Made by a program: the position numbers and the translations under genes. A model generated the notes under the pieces. It saw only the letters and a list, made by a program, of their open reading frames with translations. It ran no database searches and was not told where the DNA came from. 64,000 nucleotides of DNA from Cellulomonas fengjieae (lineage in GTDB: Bacteria > Actinomycetota > Actinomycetes > Actinomycetales > Cellulomonadaceae), in NCBI RefSeq assembly GCF_018388465.1, contig NZ_CP074404.1, positions 2,852,001 through 2,916,000 of the forward strand, given 5' to 3'. Below, one piece after another: positions 10,590-18,419 of this stretch. Position 1 is the first letter of the stretch; each line of letters begins with the position of its first letter.

Positions 10590-10595
10590 CCCGCA

Positions 10596-10601
10596 AGGCT
10601 A
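10596..10601 (-). promoter_or_regulatory. -10 hexamer TAGCCT, leaderless guaB3 start
   Basis: TAGCCT, then six bases, then GTG. The same hexamer and spacing occur before the PadR gene at 20791. Confidence 0.55.
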
Positions 10602-10717
10602 CCGGGGGTGGGGGCCGGACCGGATACGGCGGCACGCTGGCCGTCCTCCCCGTTCGTGTCGGTGGCCGGTGCGATCCTGGCGACGAACGGAACCATGCAG
10701 GACGAGAGCGGGACACG

Positions 10718-11437
10718 ATGAGCTGGACGGACGGGCCACTGCTCGGCTTCGACACCGAGACCACGGGTGTGGACGTGGCCAACGACCGCATCGTCACCGC
10801 CGCGCTGGTGCGTCGCGACGCCTCCGGAACGCACGTGCGCAGCTGGCTCATCAACTCGGGCATCGAGATCCCGCAGGCCGCCGCCGCGATCCACGGTGTC
10901 AGCACGGAGCACGCCCGCGACCACGGTCGCCCGCCGCGCGAGGCGCTCGAGGAGATCGCATCCGACCTGGCGGAGGCCTTCCGCGGGGGCGTCCCGGTCG
11001 TGGCGTACAACGCCGCCTTCGACCTGTGCCTGCTCGATGCAGAGCTGCGGCGGCACGGCCTCAAGACCCTGCCGGACCGGCTCTGCGGCGACGCCCGACC
11101 GGTCATCGACCCGCTCGTGCTGGACCGCGCCGAGGACCGGCTCCGGCACGGGAAGCGCAAGCTCGTCGACCTGTGCGGCTACTACGAGGTGGTGGAGTCG
11201 GGCGCGCTGCACACCGCCGACGTCGACGTGGTCGCCACGCTCGACGTGCTGGAGCGCATCGTCGGACGCTTCCCCCACCTGGCCACGCTCGACCTCGACA
11301 CGCTGCACGAGTACCAGTCCACCGCCCACCAGGCATGGGCGGAGGGCTTCAACGCGTGGCGCGCCGAGCAGGGTTTCGACGGGCCCGGCGCCTCCGATGT
11401 CTGGCCCGCGCCGGAGCCGGTGGGCACCCTCTGGTGA
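10718..11437 (+). CDS. DEDDh-type 3'-5' exonuclease
   Basis: The 239-residue protein is an RNase H-fold exonuclease of the DnaQ superfamily. The acidic residues are visible: Asp and Glu in GFDTETTG near residue 12, Asp in VAYNAAFDLCLLD near residue 95, and the His-x4-Asp of HTADVDVVATLDVL near residue 165. It lacks any polymerase or helicase fusion, so it may be a stand-alone proofreading or oligonucleotide-degrading enzyme. The ATG at 10718 is preceded by a GAGAGCGGG purine stretch. Confidence 0.88.
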   Translation: MSWTDGPLLGFDTETTGVDVANDRIVTAALVRRDASGTHVRSWLINSGIEIPQAAAAIHGVSTEHARDHGRPPREALEEIASDLAEAFRGGVPVVAYNAAFDLCLLDAELRRHGLKTLPDRLCGDARPVIDPLVLDRAEDRLRHGKRKLVDLCGYYEVVESGALHTADVDVVATLDVLERIVGRFPHLATLDLDTLHEYQSTAHQAWAEGFNAWRAEQGFDGPGASDVWPAPEPVGTLW

Positions 11438-11531
11438 GATGCTCGTCATATCGCGGCTGAGTTCGCGCACCCGTGCCGAGCCGACTCTGACGCCGATCTG
11501 ACCGATTCGATTCCAACAAGACCCCTGGCGT

Positions 11532-11549
11532 TATCTCATATATGAGATA
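11532..11549. promoter_or_regulatory. Perfect 18-bp palindrome, candidate operator
   Basis: TATCTCATATATGAGATA equals its own reverse complement. It is strikingly AT-rich for this genome, ends 11 bases before the ATG of the HTH-MurA gene, and touches the first two bases of its likely -10 (TACCGT, 11548-11553). The size and symmetry suit a dimeric Cro/C1-type HTH, the type encoded by the N-terminus of the adjacent gene. Confidence 0.75.
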
Positions 11550-11553
11550 CCGT
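11548..11553 (+). promoter_or_regulatory. -10 hexamer TACCGT, leaderless HTH-MurA start
   Basis: TACCGT lies seven bases before the ATG at 11561. No ribosome binding site is present, which supports a leaderless transcript. The palindrome fills the space where the -35/-10 spacer would be. Confidence 0.5.
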
Positions 11554-11560
11554 CATCGGC

Positions 11561-13135
11561 ATGACCACGACGATTCCCCTGGTTCCGACCTCCACCGGAG
11601 CCGTGCCGACCATCGCGGACCCGCTCGCGCACGTCGGCTCACTCGTCCGTTCCGCACGGCAGCACCGCGGAATGACCCAGGCGCAGCTCGCAGAGCGCCT
11701 CGCCACCAGCCAGTCGGCGATCCACCGCATCGAGCAGGGCGCCCAGAACGTCAGCCTGGAGATGCTCACCCGCATCGGCGCCGCCCTCGACTCCCCCATC
11801 GTCACGCTCGGCGGTCCGCAGCGCACCCACCTCCGGGTGCAGGGCGGTCAGACCCTGAGCGGACGCATCGACGTCAACACCAGCAAGAACGGCGCCGTCG
11901 CACTCCTGTGCGCGTCGCTGCTCAACCGGGGCACCACCCGGCTGCGCAACGTCGCCCGCATCGTCGAGGTGGACCGGATCGTCGAGGTGCTGCGCTCCGT
12001 CGGGGTGCGCGCCACCTGGTCGACGGACGGCCGTGACGTCGAGATCGTCGTCCCCGAGCACCTCGAGCTGGACGCCATCGACGTCGACGCCGCACGCCGC
12101 ACGCGGTCGATCATCATGTTCCTGGGTCCTCTCCTGGGGCTCGAGGACGAGTTCCGGCTGCCCTACGCCGGCGGCTGCGACCTCGGCACGCGCACGGTCG
12201 AGCCCCACCTCATCGGCCTGCGCCCCTTCGGCCTGGACGTGACGGCGACGGCCGGCGACTACCACGGTCTCGTGACCCGCGGCGGTGCGGAGAACCTGAC
12301 GATCGTCCTGACCGAGCGCGGCGACACCGTGACCGAGAACGTCATCATGGCCGCGGCTCGCCGCGACGGCGTGACCACCATCCGCAACGCGAGCCCGAAC
12401 TACATGGTCCAGGACCTGTGCTTCTACCTCGAGCTGCTGGGCGTGCGCATCGACGGCATCGGCACCACGACCCTGCGCGTGCACGGCCTCGCGGAGATCG
12501 ACGCCGACGTGGAGTACGCGGTCTCGGAGGACCCGGTGGAGGCGATGAGCCTGCTCACCGCCGGCATCGTCACCGGCTCGCAGATCACGGTCGGCCGCGT
12601 GCCGATCGAGTTCATGGAGATCGAGCTGGCGACCCTGGCCGAGATGGGGCTGCGTTACACGCTCTCCGAGGAGTACGCCGCCGCCAACGGCCGCAGCCGG
12701 CTCGTGGACGTCACCGTCCACCCCAGCGAGCTGCGCGCGCCGATCGACAAGATCCACCCGATGCCGTTCCCCGGGCTGAACATCGACAACCTGCCGTTCT
12801 TCGTCGCGATCGCCGCGTGCGCCGAGGGTTCGACGCTGGTGCACGACTGGGTCTACGAGGGCCGCGCGATCCACCTGACCGACCTCACGCGGCTCGGTGC
12901 CGACGTCCGGCTCCTCGACGCGCACCGGTTGCAGGTCAGCGGCCCGACGCGCTGGTCCGGTGCCGAGGTGTCGTGCCCTCCGGCGCTGCGCCCCGCCGTC
13001 GTCATCCTGCTCGGGATGCTCGCCGCCAAGGGCACCTCGGTGCTGCGCGACGTCGACATCATCGCGCGCGGGTACGAGCAGCTGCAGGAGCGGCTGGTCG
13101 AGCTGGGCGCTCGCATCGAGACCTTCCGCGACTGA
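11561..13135 (+). CDS. HTH (Cro/C1-type)-MurA fusion: UDP-GlcNAc 1-carboxyvinyltransferase family protein
   Basis: This 524-residue protein joins two domains. Residues ~23-80 form an XRE/Cro-type helix-turn-helix (MTQAQLAERLATSQSAIHRIEQG). Residues ~88-524 form a complete MurA/EPSP-synthase-type domain. Residues matching the E. coli MurA active site are kept: Lys109-Asn110 (K22-N23), Cys206 in AGGCDLGTR (C115), Arg211 (R120), Asp409 (D305) and Arg503 (R397), so catalysis looks possible. MurA adds enolpyruvate from PEP to UDP-GlcNAc, the first step of peptidoglycan synthesis. The gene stands alone with a palindromic operator candidate upstream. Autoregulation, and sensing of UDP-GlcNAc or PEP, are inferences. 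It could also be only an accessory MurA. Confidence 0.9.
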   Translation: MTTTIPLVPTSTGAVPTIADPLAHVGSLVRSARQHRGMTQAQLAERLATSQSAIHRIEQGAQNVSLEMLTRIGAALDSPIVTLGGPQRTHLRVQGGQTLSGRIDVNTSKNGAVALLCASLLNRGTTRLRNVARIVEVDRIVEVLRSVGVRATWSTDGRDVEIVVPEHLELDAIDVDAARRTRSIIMFLGPLLGLEDEFRLPYAGGCDLGTRTVEPHLIGLRPFGLDVTATAGDYHGLVTRGGAENLTIVLTERGDTVTENVIMAAARRDGVTTIRNASPNYMVQDLCFYLELLGVRIDGIGTTTLRVHGLAEIDADVEYAVSEDPVEAMSLLTAGIVTGSQITVGRVPIEFMEIELATLAEMGLRYTLSEEYAAANGRSRLVDVTVHPSELRAPIDKIHPMPFPGLNIDNLPFFVAIAACAEGSTLVHDWVYEGRAIHLTDLTRLGADVRLLDAHRLQVSGPTRWSGAEVSCPPALRPAVVILLGMLAAKGTSVLRDVDIIARGYEQLQERLVELGARIETFRD

Positions 13136-13148
13136 CCGCTCCTTCGAT

Positions 13149-13199
13149 CAGCAACCCGGAATCCCCCTGACCCTCGGTCAGGGGGATTCCGGGTTGCTG
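13149..13199. terminator. Perfect 24-bp stem hairpin between convergent genes
   Basis: Bases 13149-13172 are exactly complementary to 13176-13199 with a 3-base loop. It serves the HTH-MurA gene and also contains the last six codons and the stop of the MazG-like gene on the opposite strand. Both strands read Ser-Asn-Pro-Glu-Ser-Pro in one frame as a result of the symmetry. Confidence 0.9.
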
Positions 13200-13525
13200 G
13201 GCGCTGCGCCGTCGCGGGCCAGGTGGGCGCCGAGCTCTGCCATGGTCCGGTCGAAAGCCGCCTCCAGGTCGACGCCGTAGGTGTCGGCCAGCGACATCAC
13301 CGACCAGAGGCAATCGGCCAGCTCGTGCGCGAGAGCCTGATCGAGGTCCTCGCGTGGTCGCACGCCCGCCTTCCCCTGCACGAGCTTCGCCAGGTCCCCG
13401 ACGTCGCCGAGGAAGCCGAGCATGAGCTCCTCGTCGTTCCAGCGGCGCCCGTACCGCGCGGTCTCCCGCGCCGCGTAGGCGCCTCGGACCGCACGCGCCT
13501 TCTCCTGCATCTCCCGGAACTCCAC
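13178..13525 (-). CDS. MazG-like nucleotide pyrophosphohydrolase family protein
   Basis: The 115-residue product is all-helical in character and contains HELADCLWSVMSLADTYGVDLEAAF, the second half of the MazG/dUTPase-like Mg-binding signature. The first acidic pair is Asp in GDVGDLAKLV rather than the usual Glu. Such proteins hydrolyse (d)NTPs to monophosphates; the substrate here is unknown. The GTG at 13525 is chosen because homologous-looking sequence begins there and GATACT lies six bases before it. The C-terminus is encoded inside a terminator hairpin. Confidence 0.75.
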   Translation of the reverse strand: MEFREMQEKARAVRGAYAARETARYGRRWNDEELMLGFLGDVGDLAKLVQGKAGVRPREDLDQALAHELADCLWSVMSLADTYGVDLEAAFDRTMAELGAHLARDGAAPSNPESP

Positions 13526-13860
13526 GCGCCCAGTATCGAGGTGCCGATGCGTCGAAGGGCGCGAAAGCGCGAGTCCCGGCAGCGCGTGCACGCACCATCC
13601 GCCCGCACGGGCAGCACCGCCCACGCCTCACCGGAGCCATCGTCCGCCGGGCTTCGCGACGCGGGTTGACCGGCCTGGTCCGCCGACCGGCCGCCCAGCG
13701 CGTGCAACGCCGCGGCCAGGGCGTGCCCGTGCTCGCTGGTCAAGAACCCAGCCAGGTGACACCCCTCGGTGCTCTGGGACAGCGTGAGGAACTCCCGCTC
13801 GCTCGCCTCGCAGCGGCCCAGCTCCGCGACCAGGCTGGTCTGGTCGCCCGGTGCGCCCGC
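13526..13860. other. 335-base gap between mazG-like gene and guaB, no gene called
   Basis: On the minus strand, the frame following the guaB stop reads through LVAELGRCEASEREFLTLS and on to TSEHGHALAAALHALGG without a stop. It looks protein-like, but it lacks a convincing start and runs into the mazG-like gene in another frame. It may be a decayed gene. No hairpin terminator for guaB was found. Confidence 0.4.
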
Positions 13861-15408
<1,548 letters not shown>

Positions 15409-16134
15409 CTACTGGATGAGTCCGCGCCGAAGGCCGATGGCCACCGCCTGGGCGCGGTCGCTGGCGCCGAGCTTGCGGAACAGCCGGCGCGCGTGGGTCT
15501 TGACGGTGTCCTCGGACAGGTACAGCTCGGCACCGATCTGGGCGTTCGACCGCCCGTGGCTCATGCCGGTCAGCACCTCGATCTCGCGCTTGGTCAGCGG
15601 CACGCCGGGGATCGCCCCCGAGGTCGGCACACCGACGGGAGCACCGTTGGCGTCCGGGGCGCCGACAGGCACGCCCGCGGCAGGGGTCCGGAGGTCACCG
15701 GCGCGGAAGCTGCCCTGGCTGGGCACGTCGACGGGCTGCGTCCGCGACGCGGTCTGGGCCGGGAGAACCGGGCTGGCCAGCACGTGCGCGGCCACCGCCG
15801 ACAGCTCGGCGCGGCCGACGTCGGGCGCGAGGAAGCCGCGCGCCCCGAGCGCGAGCGCCCGGTCGAGCGCCACGGTGTCGTCGGGGAGGGCGAGCAGGAC
15901 GATGGCGGCACCGGGCGCGACGGCGCGCAGCCGACGGATCGCCTCGATGGCGCCGGGTGCGGCCAGGTGCGCGTCGAGCAGGACCACCGTCGGCGGCATG
16001 CGCCGGGCCAGGCTCAACAGCTCGTCCACCGACGAGGCTGCGCGGACCGGACCGAGCGCGGGCACTCCGATGGAGGTCACGACCAGCCGTTCGCGAACGA
16101 CCGCCGAGCCGTGACAGATCACGACTCCCGCCAT
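15409..16134 (-). CDS. bldM: BldM-type atypical response regulator (LuxR/NarL HTH)
   Basis: The 241-residue protein has a receiver-like domain (~1-115) and a C-terminal LuxR HTH (~175-241) with LTKREIEVLTGMSHGRSN and LSEDTVKTHARRLFRKLGASDRAQAVA, very close to Streptomyces BldM as I recall it. The neighbourhood (whiD and guaB flanking) agrees. The receiver keeps Asp54 but lacks the N-terminal acidic pair (CHGS instead), the Thr/Ser and the Lys, so phosphorylation is unlikely. A long Pro/Ala/Gly linker (~125-172) separates the domains. The ATG at 16134 has GGGGA eight bases upstream. No sensor kinase gene is adjacent. Confidence 0.85.
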   Translation of the reverse strand: MAGVVICHGSAVVRERLVVTSIGVPALGPVRAASSVDELLSLARRMPPTVVLLDAHLAAPGAIEAIRRLRAVAPGAAIVLLALPDDTVALDRALALGARGFLAPDVGRAELSAVAAHVLASPVLPAQTASRTQPVDVPSQGSFRAGDLRTPAAGVPVGAPDANGAPVGVPTSGAIPGVPLTKREIEVLTGMSHGRSNAQIGAELYLSEDTVKTHARRLFRKLGASDRAQAVAIGLRRGLIQ

Positions 16135-16174
16135 GTTGCTTCCCCTCTCGGCCCCGTGCGGGGCACCGTGAGTC

Positions 16175-16202
16175 CTATCGGCCTGCGACCTGCCAGAAGT
16201 TA
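16175..16202 (-). promoter_or_regulatory. FliA/WhiG-like promoter candidate for the bldM-like gene
   Basis: On the minus strand TAAC (16202-16199), a 16-base spacer and GCCGATAG (16182-16175) resemble the TAAA-N15-GCCGATAA consensus of sigma-28/WhiG-type factors. The leader would be about 33 nt to the ATG at 16134. Confidence 0.4.
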
Positions 16203-16294
16203 GTCCCGACGAGGAACCCGACGCGGTGCGGCCGGGACTTCGTCCACCTGTGGGCACCGTGCGCGGAAATGTCTCCCCCGCTGCGGGGCCGGTC

Positions 16295-17212
16295 TCACAC
16301 TTCTTCACCCGCCGACGCGACCGAGAGCACCTCGTGCAGGAGCCCGGTGAACGTCCGGGCCCGGTGCACCGACCGGCCGAGCGGGACGGCCCCCGCGGCG
16401 GCGTCCGGCACCATCACGAACTGAGGCAGGTCGGGCTGGTCGCGCGCGAGCCTCTCCACCAGCTCGAGCTCCGGGTCGACCCGCTCGCCCAGCGTGATCA
16501 CCGCGCGCGGGCGGGTCATGGCAACGAGCTCGGCCGCGTGGTGCACGCTCATGGGCCCGCCGACGATGCGGGCATCCACCCCCTGCGCCGCGAGCGCGCC
16601 GGCGATGGCGTGCGCCACCAGGGGGCGGGCCTCCTGCGGGGCGACGAGCACGAGCACGACGGGGCGACGCGCCCCGGCGAGCGGGAAGGTCCGGGCGCGC
16701 AGCGCGGCGAGCACGCCCGCGTGCACGGCCGCGACCGCGTCCACACCGGGCGGGTCCACGACCGTGCGCCGAGCCAGCGCGGCCAGCACGGGCTCCACCA
16801 GCCCGGTCCACCACAGCGCGACGTCCGGCTGGCCCTCGAACCCCAGCAACCGGGCGCACCTCGCGAGGTCCCCCGCGAGCGCCGCGTCCACCACGGCGCT
16901 CGGCGTCGAAGGTGCGACCGGGTGGGCGTCCGCTCGGGGGCCACCCGCGGCGTCGGTCGCGAGTGCGATCCGCGCGGACTCCGCGGGCGCCACGCCGTCG
17001 AGGGTGAGACGCCGCATGACCAGCAGCCGGTCGACGTCGGTGGCCGAGTACCGCCGGTGCGCGCCGGCTGAGTGCTCGGACGGGCCCAGACCGTACCGAC
17101 GGTCCCAGGTACGCAGCGTCGCCGGGGCCACGCCGAGCCGGCGGGCGACCGCGGCGACAGTGAGGGCGGGCGCCTGCGACAACGCCGCTTCATCGTCCTC
17201 ACTCGTCACCAT
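16295..17212 (-). CDS. MerR-type regulator with a degenerate B12-binding-like domain
   Basis: Residues ~16-85 are a MerR winged helix (VAAVARRLGVAPATLRTWDRRYGLGPSE). Residues ~120-300 resemble the helical and Rossmann cobalamin-binding part of CarH/LitR-type regulators. The usual cobalamin-binding residues look lost: the E-x-H signature reads PQEARPLVAHAI with Arg in the His place, and no W-x9-EH motif is visible. It may bind another ligand or none. It is divergent from whiD across 250 bases and precedes the bldM-like gene on the same strand. Target genes are unknown. Confidence 0.8.
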   Translation of the reverse strand: MVTSEDDEAALSQAPALTVAAVARRLGVAPATLRTWDRRYGLGPSEHSAGAHRRYSATDVDRLLVMRRLTLDGVAPAESARIALATDAAGGPRADAHPVAPSTPSAVVDAALAGDLARCARLLGFEGQPDVALWWTGLVEPVLAALARRTVVDPPGVDAVAAVHAGVLAALRARTFPLAGARRPVVLVLVAPQEARPLVAHAIAGALAAQGVDARIVGGPMSVHHAAELVAMTRPRAVITLGERVDPELELVERLARDQPDLPQFVMVPDAAAGAVPLGRSVHRARTFTGLLHEVLSVASAGEEV

Positions 17213-17292
17213 GGCGCGATTCTGCCAGGCCGGAGCGCTTCGGCTCGCGATGGTCGCCCGCGAGCCACCGCGTCTACCTGCGATGACGTGCT

Positions 17293-17349
17293 CAACCGCG
17301 CCACCAAGAAAATGTGTGACACGGTCTTGAACAACTTGTGGCGCGGTTG
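17293..17349. promoter_or_regulatory. 12-bp inverted repeat around the whiD promoter
   Basis: CAACCGCGCCAC (17293-17304) is exactly complementary to GTGGCGCGGTTG (17338-17349). The second arm fills the spacer between the -35 and -10 of whiD and the first lies upstream of the -35, so a bound dimer or a looped pair could control whiD and perhaps the divergent merR gene. Confidence 0.65.
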
Positions 17350-17355
17350 TAACGT
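17327..17355 (+). promoter_or_regulatory. Promoter of whiD
   Basis: TTGAAC (17327-17332), a 17-base spacer and TAACGT (17350-17355) make a good housekeeping-type promoter. It implies a leader of about 100 nt before the whiD ATG. Confidence 0.65.
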
Positions 17356-17462
17356 CCTCTCCAACGCGTCATCACCGGTGGACATCGCCGGGGTTCCGTG
17401 TTCACGACTTCCCGTCGCATCCGCCACCGCGGTCCTGCGCCGGATCGACTGAGGAGGAATTG

Positions 17463-17759
17463 ATGGCCGAGATCTCGCGCCTTCCCGGACCGGTGATGGA
17501 TCTGTGGGAGTGGCAGTACGAGGGGGCCTGCCGCGACGCGGACCAGGATCTGTTCTTCCACCCCGAGGGTGAGCGCGGGAGCGCACGGCGACGCCGCGCG
17601 GAGGCCGCCAAGGCCATCTGCGCCACCTGCCCGGTGCTCAAGGAGTGCCGCGAGCAGTCGCTCACCGTGCGCGAGCCGTACGGCGTGTGGGGCGGCCTGT
17701 CCGAGGACGAGCGGGCCGCGATCCTCACGCAGCGGACGCGCACCAGCAACGTCGGCTGA
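17463..17759 (+). CDS. whiD: WhiB-family iron-sulfur regulator, WhiD/WhiB3 type
   Basis: The 98-residue protein has the four cluster ligands Cys23, Cys53, Cys56 and Cys62 and the GVWGG turn (74-78) of WhiB-like proteins, small [4Fe-4S] partners of sigma factors that act in redox and developmental control. The N-terminus RLPGPVMDLWEWQ and FFHPEGERG are typical of WhiD/WhiB3, and the position beside bldM matches Streptomyces. GAGGAGG lies just upstream of the ATG at 17463. Fewer than 25 residues follow GVWGG, and they carry only two or three basic residues. Confidence 0.93.
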   Translation: MAEISRLPGPVMDLWEWQYEGACRDADQDLFFHPEGERGSARRRRAEAAKAICATCPVLKECREQSLTVREPYGVWGGLSEDERAAILTQRTRTSNVG

Positions 17760-17772
17760 CGATCGCACCACC

Positions 17773-17815
17773 AGAGCCCCCCGCCGGCGACGACACCGTC
17801 ACGGCGGGGGGCTCT
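17773..17815. terminator. Terminator hairpin of whiD
   Basis: AGAGCCCCCCGCCG (17773-17786) pairs with CGGCGGGGGGCTCT (17802-17815), 13 bases after the whiD stop. Confidence 0.8.
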
Positions 17816-17850
17816 CGTGTGTGCGCGCCCGGTCGGCCGGGCCGGACGAC

Positions 17851-17888
17851 GGGAAGGCCCCCGCGGCAGCTGCCGTGGGGGCCTTCCC
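17851..17888. terminator. Terminator hairpin of groES
   Basis: A 19-bp stem (17851-17869 with 17870-17888) containing one G-U type mismatch lies 30 bases downstream of the groES stop on the minus strand. Confidence 0.8.
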
Positions 17889-17918
17889 GAGCGATCGGGG
17901 CGCGTGGCGCCCCTCAGA

Positions 17919-18215
17919 TCACTTGACGACGATCGCGAGGATGTCGCGGGCGGAGAGGATGAGGTACTCCTCGCCGTCGTACTTCACCTCGGTGCCGCCG
18001 TACTTGGAGTAGATGACCTTGTCGCCGACGGCGACGTCGAGCGGGATCCGGTTGCCGTTGTCGTCGACACGGCCGGGTCCGACGGCCTGGACCTCGCCCT
18101 CCTGGGGCTTCTCCTTGGCACTGTCCGGGATGACGAGACCGAAAGAGGTCGTCGCCTCTGCCTCGAGCGTCTTGACGACGATCCGGTCCTCGAGGGGCTT
18201 GATGGAGACCGACAC
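17919..18215 (-). CDS. groES: Co-chaperonin GroES
   Basis: The 98-residue protein is a full-length GroES (KPLEDRIVV at the start, the mobile-loop region [36 protein letters not shown]). It caps the GroEL ring during protein folding. The GTG at 18215 is preceded by GGGGAGG. No groEL follows: the next gene is the convergent whiD, and a terminator closes the transcript. Two CIRCE operators upstream indicate HrcA control. Confidence 0.97.
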   Translation of the reverse strand: MSVSIKPLEDRIVVKTLEAEATTSFGLVIPDSAKEKPQEGEVQAVGPGRVDDNGNRIPLDVAVGDKVIYSKYGGTEVKYDGEEYLILSARDILAIVVK

Positions 18216-18305
18216 AGCGGACCTCCCCTTCGCATGTGAGTAGTTCTCTGAGGTTCTTGCGTGCTGTCGACCACGTCGTCGCGGGTGCCGTGGCCTGGAG
18301 CGCAG

Positions 18306-18332
18306 CTGGCACACTCACCGGGAGAGTGCCAG
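18306..18332. promoter_or_regulatory. Second, imperfect CIRCE element (HrcA operator)
   Basis: CTGGCACAC-N9-GAGTGCCAG matches the CIRCE consensus at 13 of 18 arm positions and is itself an 11+11 inverted repeat with one mismatch. It overlaps the expected groES transcription start. Confidence 0.7.
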
Positions 18333-18338
18333 CCACTC

Positions 18339-18367
18339 ACTCTAGGAAGCGGTTAGCACTCGGTCAA
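18339..18367 (-). promoter_or_regulatory. groES promoter
   Basis: On the minus strand TTGACC (18367-18362), a 17-base spacer and TAGAGT (18344-18339). The -35 lies inside the central spacer of the first CIRCE element. Confidence 0.8.
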
Positions 18368-18379
18368 GGCGAGTGCCAA
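18353..18379. promoter_or_regulatory. CIRCE element (HrcA operator)
   Basis: TTAGCACTC-N9-GAGTGCCAA differs from the consensus TTAGCACTC-N9-GAGTGCTAA at one position. It overlaps the groES -35, so HrcA binding would exclude RNA polymerase. Confidence 0.93.
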
Positions 18380-18419
18380 CGGGCGGTCGCTTCCCTCACC
18401 TGCGTGCGAGGATCGCCGG

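Noticed and set aside
17760..17918. A groEL remnant after groES
   Set aside because: Only two terminator hairpins are present; no GroEL-like codons in any frame.
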